Notes: a model not told the origin generated them from the letters alone. DNA of 64,000 nucleotides from Halodurantibacterium daqingensis (GCF_042666235.1 NZ_JBHTFQ010000004.1:186001-250000), one strand, 5' to 3'; shown: positions 43,183 through 52,858, counted from the first letter of the stretch. Numbers and translations are program-made.

Positions 43183-46100
43183 TCAGCGCGCGGCGGACAG
43201 CCCCTCCAGAAGGGCCGCAACCCGCGCCTGCCCGGCCTGCACCGCAGCCTCCTTGACCGGGCCATAGCCCCGCATCTCCATCGGGGCGGACAGGATCTGC
43301 AGCCAGGTGGCGCGGGTCGTCGCGCCGGTCTCCGGGTTCAGATCATGCGCCGCACGTTGCAGCAGCGCCTCGTACCAGGGGATCAGCGCGCGCTCCATCC
43401 GCCGTTCGGCGGTATGGCCGAAGGGATCGAGGGCCGTGCCGCGCAGCCGCTTCATCCGGACCAACGCCGCAAAACCAAGCCGCATCGCACTGCCGAATTC
43501 GCGCTTGCGCGGGCGACCACGTGCGTCGCGCCCCGGCAGCAGCGGCGGCGCCATGTGCCAGCGCAGCTTTGCCCCCGGCTCGAAAGCTTCAGCGATCTGC
43601 GTGGCAAAGGCCGGATCGCGATGCAGGCGCGCCACCTCGTATTCATCCTTGTAAGCCATGAGCCGGAACAGCGACCGCGCCGCAACCGCCTGCAGATCCG
43701 GGTCCGCCGCCAGGGGCGCCAGCGCCGCCCGGTATCGCGCGGCATAGGCGGCATCCTGATAATCCGTCAGGAAGGCGGCGCGCCGCTCGATCAGGTCGGA
43801 GACATCGGCGGCAGGGGCATCGGAGGTTTCGCGCAGAAGGTCCGGCGCGGTGATGGCCAGCCGACCCAGGGCAAAGGCCAGCCGGTTGCGATCGGGGGCC
43901 ACGCCGTTCAGCGTGATCGCCTGATCCAGCGCCGCGCGAGAAACCGGCACCAGCCCTGCCTGCCAGCCCATGCCCAGCATGATCATGTTGGCAAAGACCG
44001 CATCGCCCAGCAGACGCTCGGCCAGACGGTTCGCGTCGATCGCCCGCATGCGCCCGGGCCCGGCCACGGCGGCGATGGCCGCCAGCCGGTCGTCGATCCG
44101 CAGATCGGCGTCACGGTTCAGAACGATGTCTCCGGTGGGCATCATGGCCGCATTCACCACCGCCCCCATGCCGGGGCGATAGCTTGCCGAGGCCTTGGGC
44201 GAGGATGACACCACCGCATCACAGCCGATCAGCGCATCGGCACTGGCCGCATCGATCCGCACCTGCCGGATGTCGTCAGGTGTCGGGGCCAGCCGCACAT
44301 AGCTGAGCACCGGTCCGAACTTCTGCGCGAACCCGGTGAAATCCAGCACGCTCGCGCCCCGGCCCTCCAGATGCGCGGCCATGGTGACCAGCGCCCCCAA
44401 CGTGACGACGCCGGTGCCGCCGACCCCTGTCACCAGAAGGTCATAGGGCCGATCGAGCAGCGGCAGATCCGGTTCCGGCAGCACCTCCAGCGCGGCGGCG
44501 ATATCCGGCGGAAGCCCCCCCTGCGCGCGCCGCCGCTTGCCCTCGACCGTGACGAAGCTGGGGCAGAAGCCGTTCAGGCAGGAATAATCCTTGTTGCAGG
44601 CCGAGGGGTTGATACGGCGCTTCGGCCCGAATTCCGTCTGCACGGGTTCAACGGACAGGCAGTTCGATTCCACCGAACAGTCGCCGCAGCCTTCACAGAC
44701 CAGTTCGTTGATGACGACATGGCGGTCAGGGTCGGGCATCAGCCCGCGCTTGCGCCGACGGCGCTTTTCGGTGGCGCAGGTCTGTTCATAGATCAGCACC
44801 GACACGCCCGGAATCTCGCGCAGGTCACGCTGCACCGCGTCCAGATCACGGCGGTGGTGCAGCGTGGTTCCGCTGGGGAAATCGGCCAGACGAAACTTTC
44901 CGGGTACGTCCGAGACAAGCGCGATACGCTCCACCCCCTCGGCGCGGCAGCTGTGGGCCACCGCCTGCACGCTGACCGGCCCGTCCACCGGCTGGCCACC
45001 GGTCATCGCCACGGCGTCGTTGTAAAGGATCTTGTAGGTGATGTTCGCCCCGGCGGCGCGCGCCTGCCGGATCGCCATCGAGCCCGAATGATACCAGGTG
45101 CCTTCGCCCAGGTTCTGGAACACATGGCCCTTGCCGGTGAACAGCGAGGATGCGGCCCAGTTCACCCCCTCGCCGCCCATCTGGATCAGCGACGAGGTTT
45201 CGCGGTTCATCCAGCTGGCCATGAAGTGACAGCCGATCCCCGCCAGCGCCTTCGATCCTTCCGGCACCCTGGTCGAACTGTTGTGGGGGCAACCCGAGCA
45301 GAAATAGGGCGTCCGCACCGCCCCGGGCACCGAAAGCTGCGGCACCGGTGCCGCCAGAAGCGCCTCGGCGCGGGCCAGGAAGCCCTGATCGGGAAACAGT
45401 GTCTCAAGCCGGCGCGCCACGATCGGCACCAGAAGGCGCGGCGACAGCTCGCCCGTCCAGGGCACCAGCCGTGCACCGGACTCGTCGCGCTTGCCCACCA
45501 TGCGCTGCGGCTTGTCGCCGGGCCAGTCGTAGAAATATTCCTTGAGCTGGCTTTCGACGATGCCGCGCTTTTCCTCGACGACCAGCACCTCTTGCTTGCC
45601 GCGCACGAAATCCAGCGCCCGGCGCCGGGCCAGCGGCCAGACCATGCCGACCTTGTAGATATCAATGCCAAGGTTGCGGCAGCGCGGCGCATCCAGCCCC
45701 AGAAGCCGCAGCGCCTCCATCAGGTCCAGATGCGCCTTGCCGGTGGTGACGATGCCAAAGCGCGCCGGGCCGCCGTAAAGCGCGTGGTCGATCGGGTTTG
45801 CCTCGGCAAAGGCCAGCACCGCGTCTTTCTTGGCCTGCATCCGCTCTTCGATCTGCGGGCCGGGCAGGTCGGGCCAGCGATAGTGCAGCCCCGTTGCGGG
45901 AGGCCGGTGATCGGGCGCGACAAAGATCCGGTCGGGCGCCAGTTGCACCGACATCGCGCTTTCCACCACATCCGAGATCGCCTTGAACCCGACCCACATC
46001 CCCGAATACCGCGACAGCGCATAGCCCCATTCGCCAAAGCTCAGATATTCCGCGACCGAGGCGGGACTGAGCGTCGGCATGAACCACGACATGAAGGCCA

Positions 46101-46596
46101 CGTCGGACTGATGCGGCATCGAGGACGACACGCAGCCGTGGTCATCCCCGGCGACCACAAGCACCCCTCCGTGGGGCGAGGATCCATAGGCATTGCCATG
46201 TTTCAGCGCATCGCCCGCCCGGTCCACCCCCGGCCCCTTGCCATACCACATGGCAAAGACACCCTGAACCTCGCGCGCGGGGTCGGTTTCCACCTGCTGG
46301 CTGCCCAGCACCGCCGTGGCGGCAAGATCCTCGTTCACGGCGGGCAGAAAGCGGATGCCCGCCGCATCGATGCGGTCGCGCTGGCGCCAAAGCTCCAGAT
46401 CCACCCCGCCCAGCGGCGATCCGCGATAGCCCGAGACGAAGCCGCCCGTCTTCAGCCCCGCCGCCGCATCGCGCCGCGCCTGATCCAGCAGGATGCGCAC
46501 CAGCGCCTGCGTTCCGGTCAGGAACACCCGCCCCTCGGTGCGCAGGTAACGATCGTCAAGCGCGTAATCCTGCAACGGCTGATGATGAAAGGTCAT
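43183..46596 (-). CDS. Indolepyruvate ferredoxin oxidoreductase, fused alpha/gamma subunits
   Basis: 1137 residues. The N-terminal half is the thiamine-diphosphate-dependent IorA-like part (GGFVSGYRGSPLGGVD, and later FCSGCPHNSSTRVPEGS). A cysteine cluster near residue 630 (CEGCGDCSVESNC) binds Fe-S. The IorB-like gamma domain follows (DLLVTGVGGTGVVTLGALV, about 750), then a C-terminal DUF6537 region. It decarboxylates arylpyruvates to aryl-acetyl-CoA with ferredoxin as acceptor. The product, for example phenylacetyl-CoA from phenylpyruvate, would feed the neighbouring paa genes. Confidence 0.94.
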   Translation of the reverse strand: MTFHHQPLQDYALDDRYLRTEGRVFLTGTQALVRILLDQARRDAAAGLKTGGFVSGYRGSPLGGVDLELWRQRDRIDAAGIRFLPAVNEDLAATAVLGSQQVETDPAREVQGVFAMWYGKGPGVDRAGDALKHGNAYGSSPHGGVLVVAGDDHGCVSSSMPHQSDVAFMSWFMPTLSPASVAEYLSFGEWGYALSRYSGMWVGFKAISDVVESAMSVQLAPDRIFVAPDHRPPATGLHYRWPDLPGPQIEERMQAKKDAVLAFAEANPIDHALYGGPARFGIVTTGKAHLDLMEALRLLGLDAPRCRNLGIDIYKVGMVWPLARRRALDFVRGKQEVLVVEEKRGIVESQLKEYFYDWPGDKPQRMVGKRDESGARLVPWTGELSPRLLVPIVARRLETLFPDQGFLARAEALLAAPVPQLSVPGAVRTPYFCSGCPHNSSTRVPEGSKALAGIGCHFMASWMNRETSSLIQMGGEGVNWAASSLFTGKGHVFQNLGEGTWYHSGSMAIRQARAAGANITYKILYNDAVAMTGGQPVDGPVSVQAVAHSCRAEGVERIALVSDVPGKFRLADFPSGTTLHHRRDLDAVQRDLREIPGVSVLIYEQTCATEKRRRRKRGLMPDPDRHVVINELVCEGCGDCSVESNCLSVEPVQTEFGPKRRINPSACNKDYSCLNGFCPSFVTVEGKRRRAQGGLPPDIAAALEVLPEPDLPLLDRPYDLLVTGVGGTGVVTLGALVTMAAHLEGRGASVLDFTGFAQKFGPVLSYVRLAPTPDDIRQVRIDAASADALIGCDAVVSSSPKASASYRPGMGAVVNAAMMPTGDIVLNRDADLRIDDRLAAIAAVAGPGRMRAIDANRLAERLLGDAVFANMIMLGMGWQAGLVPVSRAALDQAITLNGVAPDRNRLAFALGRLAITAPDLLRETSDAPAADVSDLIERRAAFLTDYQDAAYAARYRAALAPLAADPDLQAVAARSLFRLMAYKDEYEVARLHRDPAFATQIAEAFEPGAKLRWHMAPPLLPGRDARGRPRKREFGSAMRLGFAALVRMKRLRGTALDPFGHTAERRMERALIPWYEALLQRAAHDLNPETGATTRATWLQILSAPMEMRGYGPVKEAAVQAGQARVAALLEGLSAAR

Positions 46597-46693
46597 CCGG
46601 TCCTCCCCTCCCGAGCTGGTTCTTCAGGATATCACGCGCGCCCTGGCGATTGTTTCCCGATTGTCCCGCGGATCGCGCTTGTTGCGAAAGCAA

Positions 46694-46722
46694 TTTTCCG
46701 CCATCCTGCCCCAAGCGGAAAA
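46694..46722. promoter_or_regulatory. Inverted repeat upstream of the Lrp/AsnC regulator
   Basis: TTTTCCGC (46694-46701) and GCGGAAAA (46715-46722) are exact complements with half-site centres 21 bp apart, two helical turns. TTGC-GAAA-GCAA directly precedes it (46682-46693). The region serves the divergent ferredoxin oxidoreductase and regulator genes, so it is the likely Lrp-type operator. Confidence 0.62.
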
Positions 46723-46739
46723 AACTGCCACGAGGCGCG

Positions 46740-47198
46740 ATGAAGCTGGAAGATCAGGACTGGCGCCTGCTGCGCATCCTTCAGGAGGACGGGCGGATCA
46801 CGAATCAGGATCTGGCCGACCGCGCCGGCATGTCGGCCTCGGCCTGCTGGCGGCGCGTGCGCGCGCTTGAGGGCGCCGGGGTGATCCGGCGCTATGCCGC
46901 CCTTCTGGACAACCGCAAGGCCGGCCTCGATTTTCACGCGATTGTCCATGTGCAACTGGTGCGCCACAGCCGCGAGAATGTGCAGGAATTCGTGGACGAG
47001 GTGACGCGCTGCCCCGAGGTTCAGGCCTGCTATGCCACATCGGGGGTCTCGGATTACCATCTGCGGGTGCTGTGCCGCGATCAGGATGCCTATAACGCCT
47101 TTCTGGAACGGTTCCTGTTCCGGCTGAGCGGCGTTGCCAACGTGCAGACCAATATCGTGCTGCGCGAAATCAAGGCCGATGCGTCGCCGGGCGGCTAG
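46740..47198 (+). CDS. Lrp/AsnC-family transcriptional regulator
   Basis: 152 residues from the ATG at 46740 (MKLEDQDWRLLRILQEDGR). The helix-turn-helix lies at about 20-45 (ITNQDLADRAGMSASACWRRVRALEGAGVI) and the RAM ligand-binding domain at about 70-150 (VQEFVDEVTRCPEVQACYATSGVSDY). It is divergent from the indolepyruvate ferredoxin oxidoreductase gene and probably controls it in response to an aromatic amino acid. Confidence 0.9.
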   Translation: MKLEDQDWRLLRILQEDGRITNQDLADRAGMSASACWRRVRALEGAGVIRRYAALLDNRKAGLDFHAIVHVQLVRHSRENVQEFVDEVTRCPEVQACYATSGVSDYHLRVLCRDQDAYNAFLERFLFRLSGVANVQTNIVLREIKADASPGG

Positions 47199-47205
47199 GC
47201 GCCCT

Positions 47206-48675
47206 TCATCCCGCCAGCCACACCAACACCCCGCCCGCCAGCGCATAAAGGCCGCAGATCGGCAGGGTCAGGCGCAACACCTCGCCCTCGCGCCCCGGAG
47301 CAAGGGCAACGGTCGCTGCCCCGGCGATGATGTTGTGCGGGCTGACGATATTGCCGATCGCCGCGCCGAAGTTCTGCGCGCCATGCATGAGGGGCGGTGT
47401 GAGGCCAAGCGCCTCGGCGGCACCCTGCTGCAACCCGGTGAACAGGATGTTCGACGCCGTTGCCGATCCGGTGACAAAGGTTCCCAGAACCCCCACGAAG
47501 GGTGCAAGAACCGGCCAGATCGCCCCGCTGGCCGCCGCAGCCTGGGCCAAGGCCGCGATCATGCCGCCATGCACCAGAACCCGCGACAGCATCAGCATGG
47601 CGAGAAGCGCAAGCGCCACCGGCGCCAGGCGGCGCAGCGCCCGCGCCATCGCCGGGGCAAGGCCCGCCGCCTGCCCCTGCAGGACACCGCCCAGAAGAAA
47701 CCCGATCAGAAGCAGGGTTCCGGGATGGTAAAGCGGCTCGATCCGGCCCGAGAAGCCGCCGGGAAGAGTCCAGGCAATCTCGATCGCGCGCAGGGGTTCG
47801 CGCAAGGGCGGCAGAAGCCGGGTCGCAAGGATCAGCGCCATCAGCACCAGATAGGGCAAGGCGGCCCGCAGGAGCGCCCCGGCCGGGGGGCCGGGCAGAT
47901 GTGCCGCTACCGCATGACGCCGCGCCACCAGCGCGAAGGCCGCCCCGCCCACCAGTGCCGGCGCAAGCGTCGGAAGCTCGGGGCCTACCATCGCGGCAAG
48001 GGCCAGGGAGGGGCCAAGGAACAGCGCCGCCGCCAGAACCGGCCAGCCCCAGGCTGCCCGCGGGGGCCACCCCGGCGCGGCCAGCCGGAACAGCGCCGCA
48101 ACCAGCCCAAGCCCCAGTGTCGCATGCAGCGCCGCCGCAGGCCAGGCCAGTGCCTGACCATCAAGCCCGGTGATCCCCATCTGCGCCATGACCGGCGTGC
48201 CGACCGCCCCGAAGGATACCCCCGCGGCATGGCCCACCAGCGCCAGCACCACCGCCCGCACCGGCGCGATCCCCAGCGCCACCAGAAGCGGCGCCGCAAG
48301 CGCAACGGGCGTGCCGAAACCCGCCACCCCCTCCATGAACAGGCCGAAGAACCAGGCAACCAGCAGCACCTGGATGCGCAGATCATCCGCCACCCGCACC
48401 AGCGCGCTGCGGATCGTCTCGAAGGCGCCGGCGCGCAGCTGCGCCTCGTAAAGGCAAAGGGCGGGAAAGATGATCCAGAGGATCGTCACGGTCAGGAAGC
48501 CCGCCTCGGCCGCGGTTCCGGCAAGCACCGTCGCACCGCCATAGTCGAAGGCGAACGCGCCCACTACCAGCGCCGCCCCCAGCCCCAGCGCCCCGGCCGA
48601 GGCCGCGCGCCAGCGCAGGCCCAGCATTGCCCCCACCACCAGCGCGATGGGCAAGGCGGCCAGCAGCACCGGCAT
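47206..48675 (-). CDS. lldP: L-lactate permease family transporter
   Basis: 489 residues with about twelve to fourteen hydrophobic helices. Motifs of the LctP family are visible: FFGLFMEGVAGFGTPVA, GHAAGVSFGAVGTPV, and near the end SATASNILFTGLQQ and APQNxx-like HGAQNFGAAIGNIVSPHN. It imports lactate or glycolate with protons. The ATG shares one base with the stop of the dehydrogenase gene, so the two form an operon. Confidence 0.93.
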   Translation of the reverse strand: MPVLLAALPIALVVGAMLGLRWRAASAGALGLGAALVVGAFAFDYGGATVLAGTAAEAGFLTVTILWIIFPALCLYEAQLRAGAFETIRSALVRVADDLRIQVLLVAWFFGLFMEGVAGFGTPVALAAPLLVALGIAPVRAVVLALVGHAAGVSFGAVGTPVMAQMGITGLDGQALAWPAAALHATLGLGLVAALFRLAAPGWPPRAAWGWPVLAAALFLGPSLALAAMVGPELPTLAPALVGGAAFALVARRHAVAAHLPGPPAGALLRAALPYLVLMALILATRLLPPLREPLRAIEIAWTLPGGFSGRIEPLYHPGTLLLIGFLLGGVLQGQAAGLAPAMARALRRLAPVALALLAMLMLSRVLVHGGMIAALAQAAAASGAIWPVLAPFVGVLGTFVTGSATASNILFTGLQQGAAEALGLTPPLMHGAQNFGAAIGNIVSPHNIIAGAATVALAPGREGEVLRLTLPICGLYALAGGVLVWLAG

Positions 48676-49685
48676 CAGGGCTTTCCGGCGATCATCTCGA
48701 CCGAGATCTCATGCGGCGCGCGCCCGCTCTGGCGGAACGCGATCAGGTTCTCGACCGTCGTCTCGGCGATATTGGTCATCGCCTCGCGGGTGAAGAAGGC
48801 CTGATGGCCGGTGATCAGCACGTTCGGGAAGGTCAGCAGCCGCGCAAAGACATCATCATGCAGCACCTGATCGGACAGGTCCTCGAAGAACAGATCGGCC
48901 TCTTCCTCATAGACATCCAGCCCCAGCCCGCCGATCACCCCCTCCTTGAGGCCGCGGATCACTGCCTGCGTTTCCACTACCGCGCCGCGGCTGGTGTTGA
49001 TCAGCATCATGCCGGGCCGCAGGAGCGGCAGCACCTCGTCCCGGATCAGGTGGTGGGTTTCCGGTGTCAGCGGGCAATGCAGGCTGAGGATATCCGAACG
49101 CGACAGGATCTCGTCCCGGCCGACATAGTCCATGCCCAGGGCCTCGCACACCGGGTTGGGAAAGGGGTCATGCCCCAGCAGCCGGCAGCCAAACCCGGAA
49201 AGGATGCGGGCCAGAACCTCGCCGATCTTGCCGGTGCCGATGATGCCCACCGTCTTGCCATGCAGGTCGAAGCCCAGAAGCCCGTCCAGCGCGAAATTCC
49301 CCTCGCGCACGCGGTTATAGGCGCGGTGGATACGCCGGTTGAGCGCGAGGATCAGCGCCATGGTATGTTCGGCAACCGCGTGGGGCGAATAGGCCGGCAC
49401 CCGCGCCACATGCAGCCCAAGATCGCGCGCCACCGGCAGATCGACATGGTTGAAACCGGCGCTGCGCAAGGCGATCAGCCGCACACCGCGATCGGCAAGC
49501 ACACGCAGCACCGGCGCCGAAAGGTCATCGTTCACAAAGGCACAGACCGCCCCGGCGCGGGCCAGCGCCGCGCTGTCCGTCGTCAGCCGGGCTTCGAGAA
49601 AATGCAGCGCAAGATCCTGCCCGGTTGCGGCGGCGTCAAGGAACTGCCGGTCATAGGGCTTGGTGCTGTAGACGGTTACATCCAT
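48675..49685 (-). CDS. ldhA: D-2-hydroxyacid dehydrogenase, D-lactate dehydrogenase type
   Basis: 336 residues from the ATG at 49685 (MDVTVYSTKPYDRQFL), with GAGGAGG upstream. NAD-binding is VGIIGTGKIGEVLARI near residue 150. Catalytic Arg is in INTSRGAVVETQAV, Glu in LDVYEEEADL and His in VLITGHQAFFTREA. The N-terminus and the YEEEADLFFEDLS segment are typical of fermentative LdhA. Coupling with lldP supports lactate as the metabolite. Confidence 0.92.
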   Translation of the reverse strand: MDVTVYSTKPYDRQFLDAAATGQDLALHFLEARLTTDSAALARAGAVCAFVNDDLSAPVLRVLADRGVRLIALRSAGFNHVDLPVARDLGLHVARVPAYSPHAVAEHTMALILALNRRIHRAYNRVREGNFALDGLLGFDLHGKTVGIIGTGKIGEVLARILSGFGCRLLGHDPFPNPVCEALGMDYVGRDEILSRSDILSLHCPLTPETHHLIRDEVLPLLRPGMMLINTSRGAVVETQAVIRGLKEGVIGGLGLDVYEEEADLFFEDLSDQVLHDDVFARLLTFPNVLITGHQAFFTREAMTNIAETTVENLIAFRQSGRAPHEISVEMIAGKP

Positions 49686-49727
49686 GAAATTCCTCCTCGT
49701 GGCATGATCGGGCAACGATCCGTGCGC

Positions 49728-50606
49728 CTAGCCGTTCCAGCGCACCGCGCCCAGATCGGTCAGATCGTAGCCGCCCAGACGGGCGGCACGGGCGGCCATG
49801 TCGGGGCCTCGGGCAAAGCGCAGCAAGGCTTGCACGGGGGCTTCGAAATAATCCCGGCGGCGAAGCACCAGATCGAAACATTCGTCCGCGATCAGCGGCA
49901 GGAAGCCCAGCGGCCCCGCCACGGCCTTCAGCCCCAGCCCGCAATCCGCCTCGCCGGTGGCGACCATGGTGGCAAGGTCGGCATGGGTGGCAACCCGGCG
50001 CGCGGCGGGCTGCACGGCCATTGGCGTCAGCCCGGCGCGCGTCAGCAATACATCCAGAAGACGTTCAGAGCCGCTGCCCGCGGTGCGCCGCGCCAGACGC
50101 AACCCCCGCGCCGCCACATCGGAAAGATCGGTGATGCCCAGCGGATTGCCCGGTGCGACCAGAAGCCCCTGTTCGCGCCGCGCCCAGTGGATGACGACGA
50201 TTCCGCCGCTCAGGCGCGCGCGCACCGCGGGCAGGTTGTATTCGCCGCTTTCCGGATCAAGCAGATGGCAGCCTGCCAGAACTGCCTGTCCCTCGGCCAA
50301 GGCTGCCAGCCCCTCGCCCGAACCCGAGGCCAGCACCGCCAGGCCCGATCCGCTTTCCCGCAACGCCCATTCCAGCAGCGGATCGTTCGACCCGGCATAG
50401 ATCGGCGGCGGAGCGGCAGGGCCTCCCGCAGGATGCTCGGTCTGCGCCTCGACCCAGGCGTCGATGAGACGGCGCGGAAACAAGAGCTTGCCGGTTACCC
50501 GCGTGAAGGGGATGGTCTGGCGGTTGACCATCTCGTAGATCGTGCGCTCCTTGACGCGAAGATAGGCCGCGATTTCCGCCGTGGTCAGAAGCGAAGGGTC
50601 CTGCAT
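49728..50606 (-). CDS. Helix-turn-helix regulator with periplasmic-binding-like domain
   Basis: 292 residues from the ATG at 50606 (MQDPSLLTTAEIAAYL). An excisionase/MerR-like helix-turn-helix at about 5-50 (KERTIYEMVNRQTIPFTRVTGK) is joined to a PBP-like domain (about 65-290, PF12727 type: HWARREQGLLVAPGNPLGI, then ATMVATGEADCGLG). Such proteins are often tied to molybdate, tungstate or molybdenum-enzyme genes, but no such gene is visible. It ends 42 bases before ldhA on the same strand and may regulate that operon. Confidence 0.82.
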   Translation of the reverse strand: MQDPSLLTTAEIAAYLRVKERTIYEMVNRQTIPFTRVTGKLLFPRRLIDAWVEAQTEHPAGGPAAPPPIYAGSNDPLLEWALRESGSGLAVLASGSGEGLAALAEGQAVLAGCHLLDPESGEYNLPAVRARLSGGIVVIHWARREQGLLVAPGNPLGITDLSDVAARGLRLARRTAGSGSERLLDVLLTRAGLTPMAVQPAARRVATHADLATMVATGEADCGLGLKAVAGPLGFLPLIADECFDLVLRRRDYFEAPVQALLRFARGPDMAARAARLGGYDLTDLGAVRWNG

Positions 50607-51164
50607 CTGCTTGCAAATCCTGGGTTGTCCTTCGCCAAGCCTACCCAGTTCCACCTGCGGGGGCGAGGTCAATCTGTCACCCGCCGCGCCGGTCCCGATG
50701 CGGCGACAGGCCGCCACATCCATGCAGCAGACAGTCTCCTCGGACCATGTTGCGACATCGCCGGAACCGGAGGCAGCAGGACCAGCCGCCTGCGACCCCC
50801 GGGCACCGGCACGCGAGGATATCTCGCCGTCGCCTTCGGCAGACAGCCAGCCCCCCGCCCGCACCAGTTCGCGCCGGGGCAAGTCCCACAAACCCAGCCG
50901 CTGCCGCGACAGGCACGATCGGCAAGGCTCCGGCGCCCCCGCGCAGGGGCATCGGGGCAGTGCCTGCCTGCGTGACCGGCGGTCGGACGCATGGCCGTCG
51001 GCCCAGGGGAGCGGCAGGCGGTTGCCCGGGGGATCGCCTTGCCGGCCCAAGGGCCCGCCGCTTGTCACAGCGCGCGCCGGCCGGCGGTGCAAATGCGATC
51101 GTCCCGAAGGCCGGAGCCTTCGGGACGCGGTCTGCACCACAACGGGGCCGGAGGTCGGCCGCGG
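50607..51164. other. Intergenic region between aceA and the HTH/PBP regulator
   Basis: 558 bases without a recognisable gene. It contains the aceA terminator (51101-51126) and should hold the promoter of the minus-strand regulator near 50610-50700. Open frames across it have no recognisable domain and match composition-driven artefacts. Confidence 0.55.
51101..51126 (-). terminator. Terminator of the isocitrate lyase gene
   Basis: An 11-bp perfect stem (GTCCCGAAGGC at 51101-51111, GCCTTCGGGAC at 51116-51126) with a 4-base loop, 38 bases after the aceA stop. An outer arm pair GGTGCA/TGCACC encloses it. On the minus strand a short T-run (GCATTT) follows about 10 bases later. Confidence 0.8.
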
Positions 51165-52784
51165 TTACTCTGCGGCGAACTGGTTCATGGTGTTGGCATG
51201 GCCACCGGCCTTGAGCGCACGTTCGCCCGCGACCATTTCCTTGAATGTGTCGCCCAGATCCGAACCCACTTCGTGCTGATGCTTGACGGCCGAGATGCCG
51301 CGGCGGATCTCTTCGCGCTGCACGGTGTTGACATAGGCCAGCATCTTGTCCTCGCCAAAGTAGCCCCGGCTCAGTTCGTCCACCGATTTCGCCGTCAGGT
51401 GGAAGGTGGGCAGGGTGATCAGGTTGTGGAACACGCCGGCCCTGGTCGAGATGTCGGTCTGGAAGCGGCGCAGCCGGTCGTCGGCCTCGCGGCCCAGGTC
51501 GGTCGCGTCATACTCGGGCTTCATCAGCTCGTTGCCGGCCGGATAGTCGGCCTCGGTGATGCGGCCTTCGCTGATCCACTGCTCGCGCACCTGCTTGCGC
51601 AGGTTCAGCGTCCAGTTGAACGAGGGCGAGTTGTTGTAGGTCAGCTTGGCATTCGGCACCACCGCGCGGATTTCGTTCACCATGCCGGCGATTTCATCCA
51701 CATTCGGGGTGTCGGTCTCGATCCACAGCAGATCGGCGCCGCCCTGGGTCAGCGAGGCGATGCAGTCCTCGATCACCCGCGCCCGGCCGGACCCGTCCTG
51801 GAAGGGGAACAGGCCATTGGGCAGGCGGGCCGGGCGCACGAACTGGCCGTCACGATAAAGCGCCAGCTCGCCGTCGCGGATCGGGTTGGCATCGCTGATC
51901 GGCTCGGTCTTGAGCCACTTGATGTAGTCGGACGCCAGATCGCCCGGCTCTTTCGACACCGGCACCTTCTGGGTGAGGCCTGCGCCAAGGCTGTCGGTCC
52001 GGGCCACGATCACGCCGTCGTCCACGCCCAGTTCCTCGAAGGCCAGGCGGCAGGCGCGCAGCTTTTCGATGAAATCCTCGCGCGGCACGGTCACCTTGCC
52101 GTCCTGGTGGCCGCATTGCTTGGCATCCGAAACCTGGTTTTCGATCTGCAGGCAGCAGGCACCGGCCTTGATCAGCTCCTTGGCCAGAAGGTAGGTCGCA
52201 TGTTCGTTGCCAAAACCCGCGTCGATATCGGCGATGATCGGCACGACATGGCTTTCGAAGGTATCGATCGCCTTGATGGCAGCCTTTTCGGCAGCGGCGT
52301 CGCCAGCAGCGCGGGCCGCCTTGAGGTCCTTGAACAGATCGTTGATCGCCACTTCATCCGCCTGCCGCAGCGAGGTGTAGATTTCCTGGATCAGGTCGGC
52401 AACGGCGGTCTTTTCATGCATCGACTGATCGGGCAGATGGCCCCAGCGGTTGCGCAGCCCGGCCACCATCCAGCCCGACAGATAGACATAGGCGCGCTTG
52501 GTGGTGCCGCGCAGACGCTTGACCGACTTGATCATCTGCTGCGCGTGAAAGCCCGACCAGCAGCCCAGCGACTGGGTCGAAAGGCTCGGGTCCGCGTCAT
52601 AGGCAGCCATGTCCTCGCGCATCACGCGGGCCATGTCGCGCGCGATGTCAAGATGGGTGTCATAGCTGTTCTGCAGCCGAAGCTGCACGATGTCGTCCAC
52701 GCTCACGCCGCCGGGGGTCTGGCCGGAGGGATAGCGGGCCAGTGCCTCGTTGCGAAGATCGGCGTAGGATTTGCGTCGTGCCAT
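51165..52784 (-). CDS. aceA: Isocitrate lyase
   Basis: 539 residues from the ATG at 52784 (MARRKSYADLRNEALAR), with AAAGGA upstream. It is the long isocitrate lyase subtype: the active-site loop reads SDAKQCGHQDGKV, with the catalytic Cys, and a 90-residue insert gives the extra length. It cleaves isocitrate to succinate and glyoxylate, letting the cell grow on acetate or other C2-yielding substrates, including acetyl-CoA from the paa pathway. It follows the malate synthase-like gene by 74 bases. Confidence 0.95.
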   Translation of the reverse strand: MARRKSYADLRNEALARYPSGQTPGGVSVDDIVQLRLQNSYDTHLDIARDMARVMREDMAAYDADPSLSTQSLGCWSGFHAQQMIKSVKRLRGTTKRAYVYLSGWMVAGLRNRWGHLPDQSMHEKTAVADLIQEIYTSLRQADEVAINDLFKDLKAARAAGDAAAEKAAIKAIDTFESHVVPIIADIDAGFGNEHATYLLAKELIKAGACCLQIENQVSDAKQCGHQDGKVTVPREDFIEKLRACRLAFEELGVDDGVIVARTDSLGAGLTQKVPVSKEPGDLASDYIKWLKTEPISDANPIRDGELALYRDGQFVRPARLPNGLFPFQDGSGRARVIEDCIASLTQGGADLLWIETDTPNVDEIAGMVNEIRAVVPNAKLTYNNSPSFNWTLNLRKQVREQWISEGRITEADYPAGNELMKPEYDATDLGREADDRLRRFQTDISTRAGVFHNLITLPTFHLTAKSVDELSRGYFGEDKMLAYVNTVQREEIRRGISAVKHQHEVGSDLGDTFKEMVAGERALKAGGHANTMNQFAAE

Positions 52785-52858
52785 GCTGAGGGTCCTTTTC
52801 TGACAGGCAAGAGGGTATGGGTGGAACGGCACCGGGCGCGACGGCCCGGGCCGGAACG

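Noticed and set aside
44371..46743. Open frame of about 790 codons on the plus strand
   Set aside because: Antisense to the indolepyruvate ferredoxin oxidoreductase; basic low-complexity translation without motifs.
50747..51214. Open frames in the aceA to regulator gap
   Set aside because: Pro/Arg/Ala-rich translations without start-site support or any recognisable domain, overlapping the aceA terminator.
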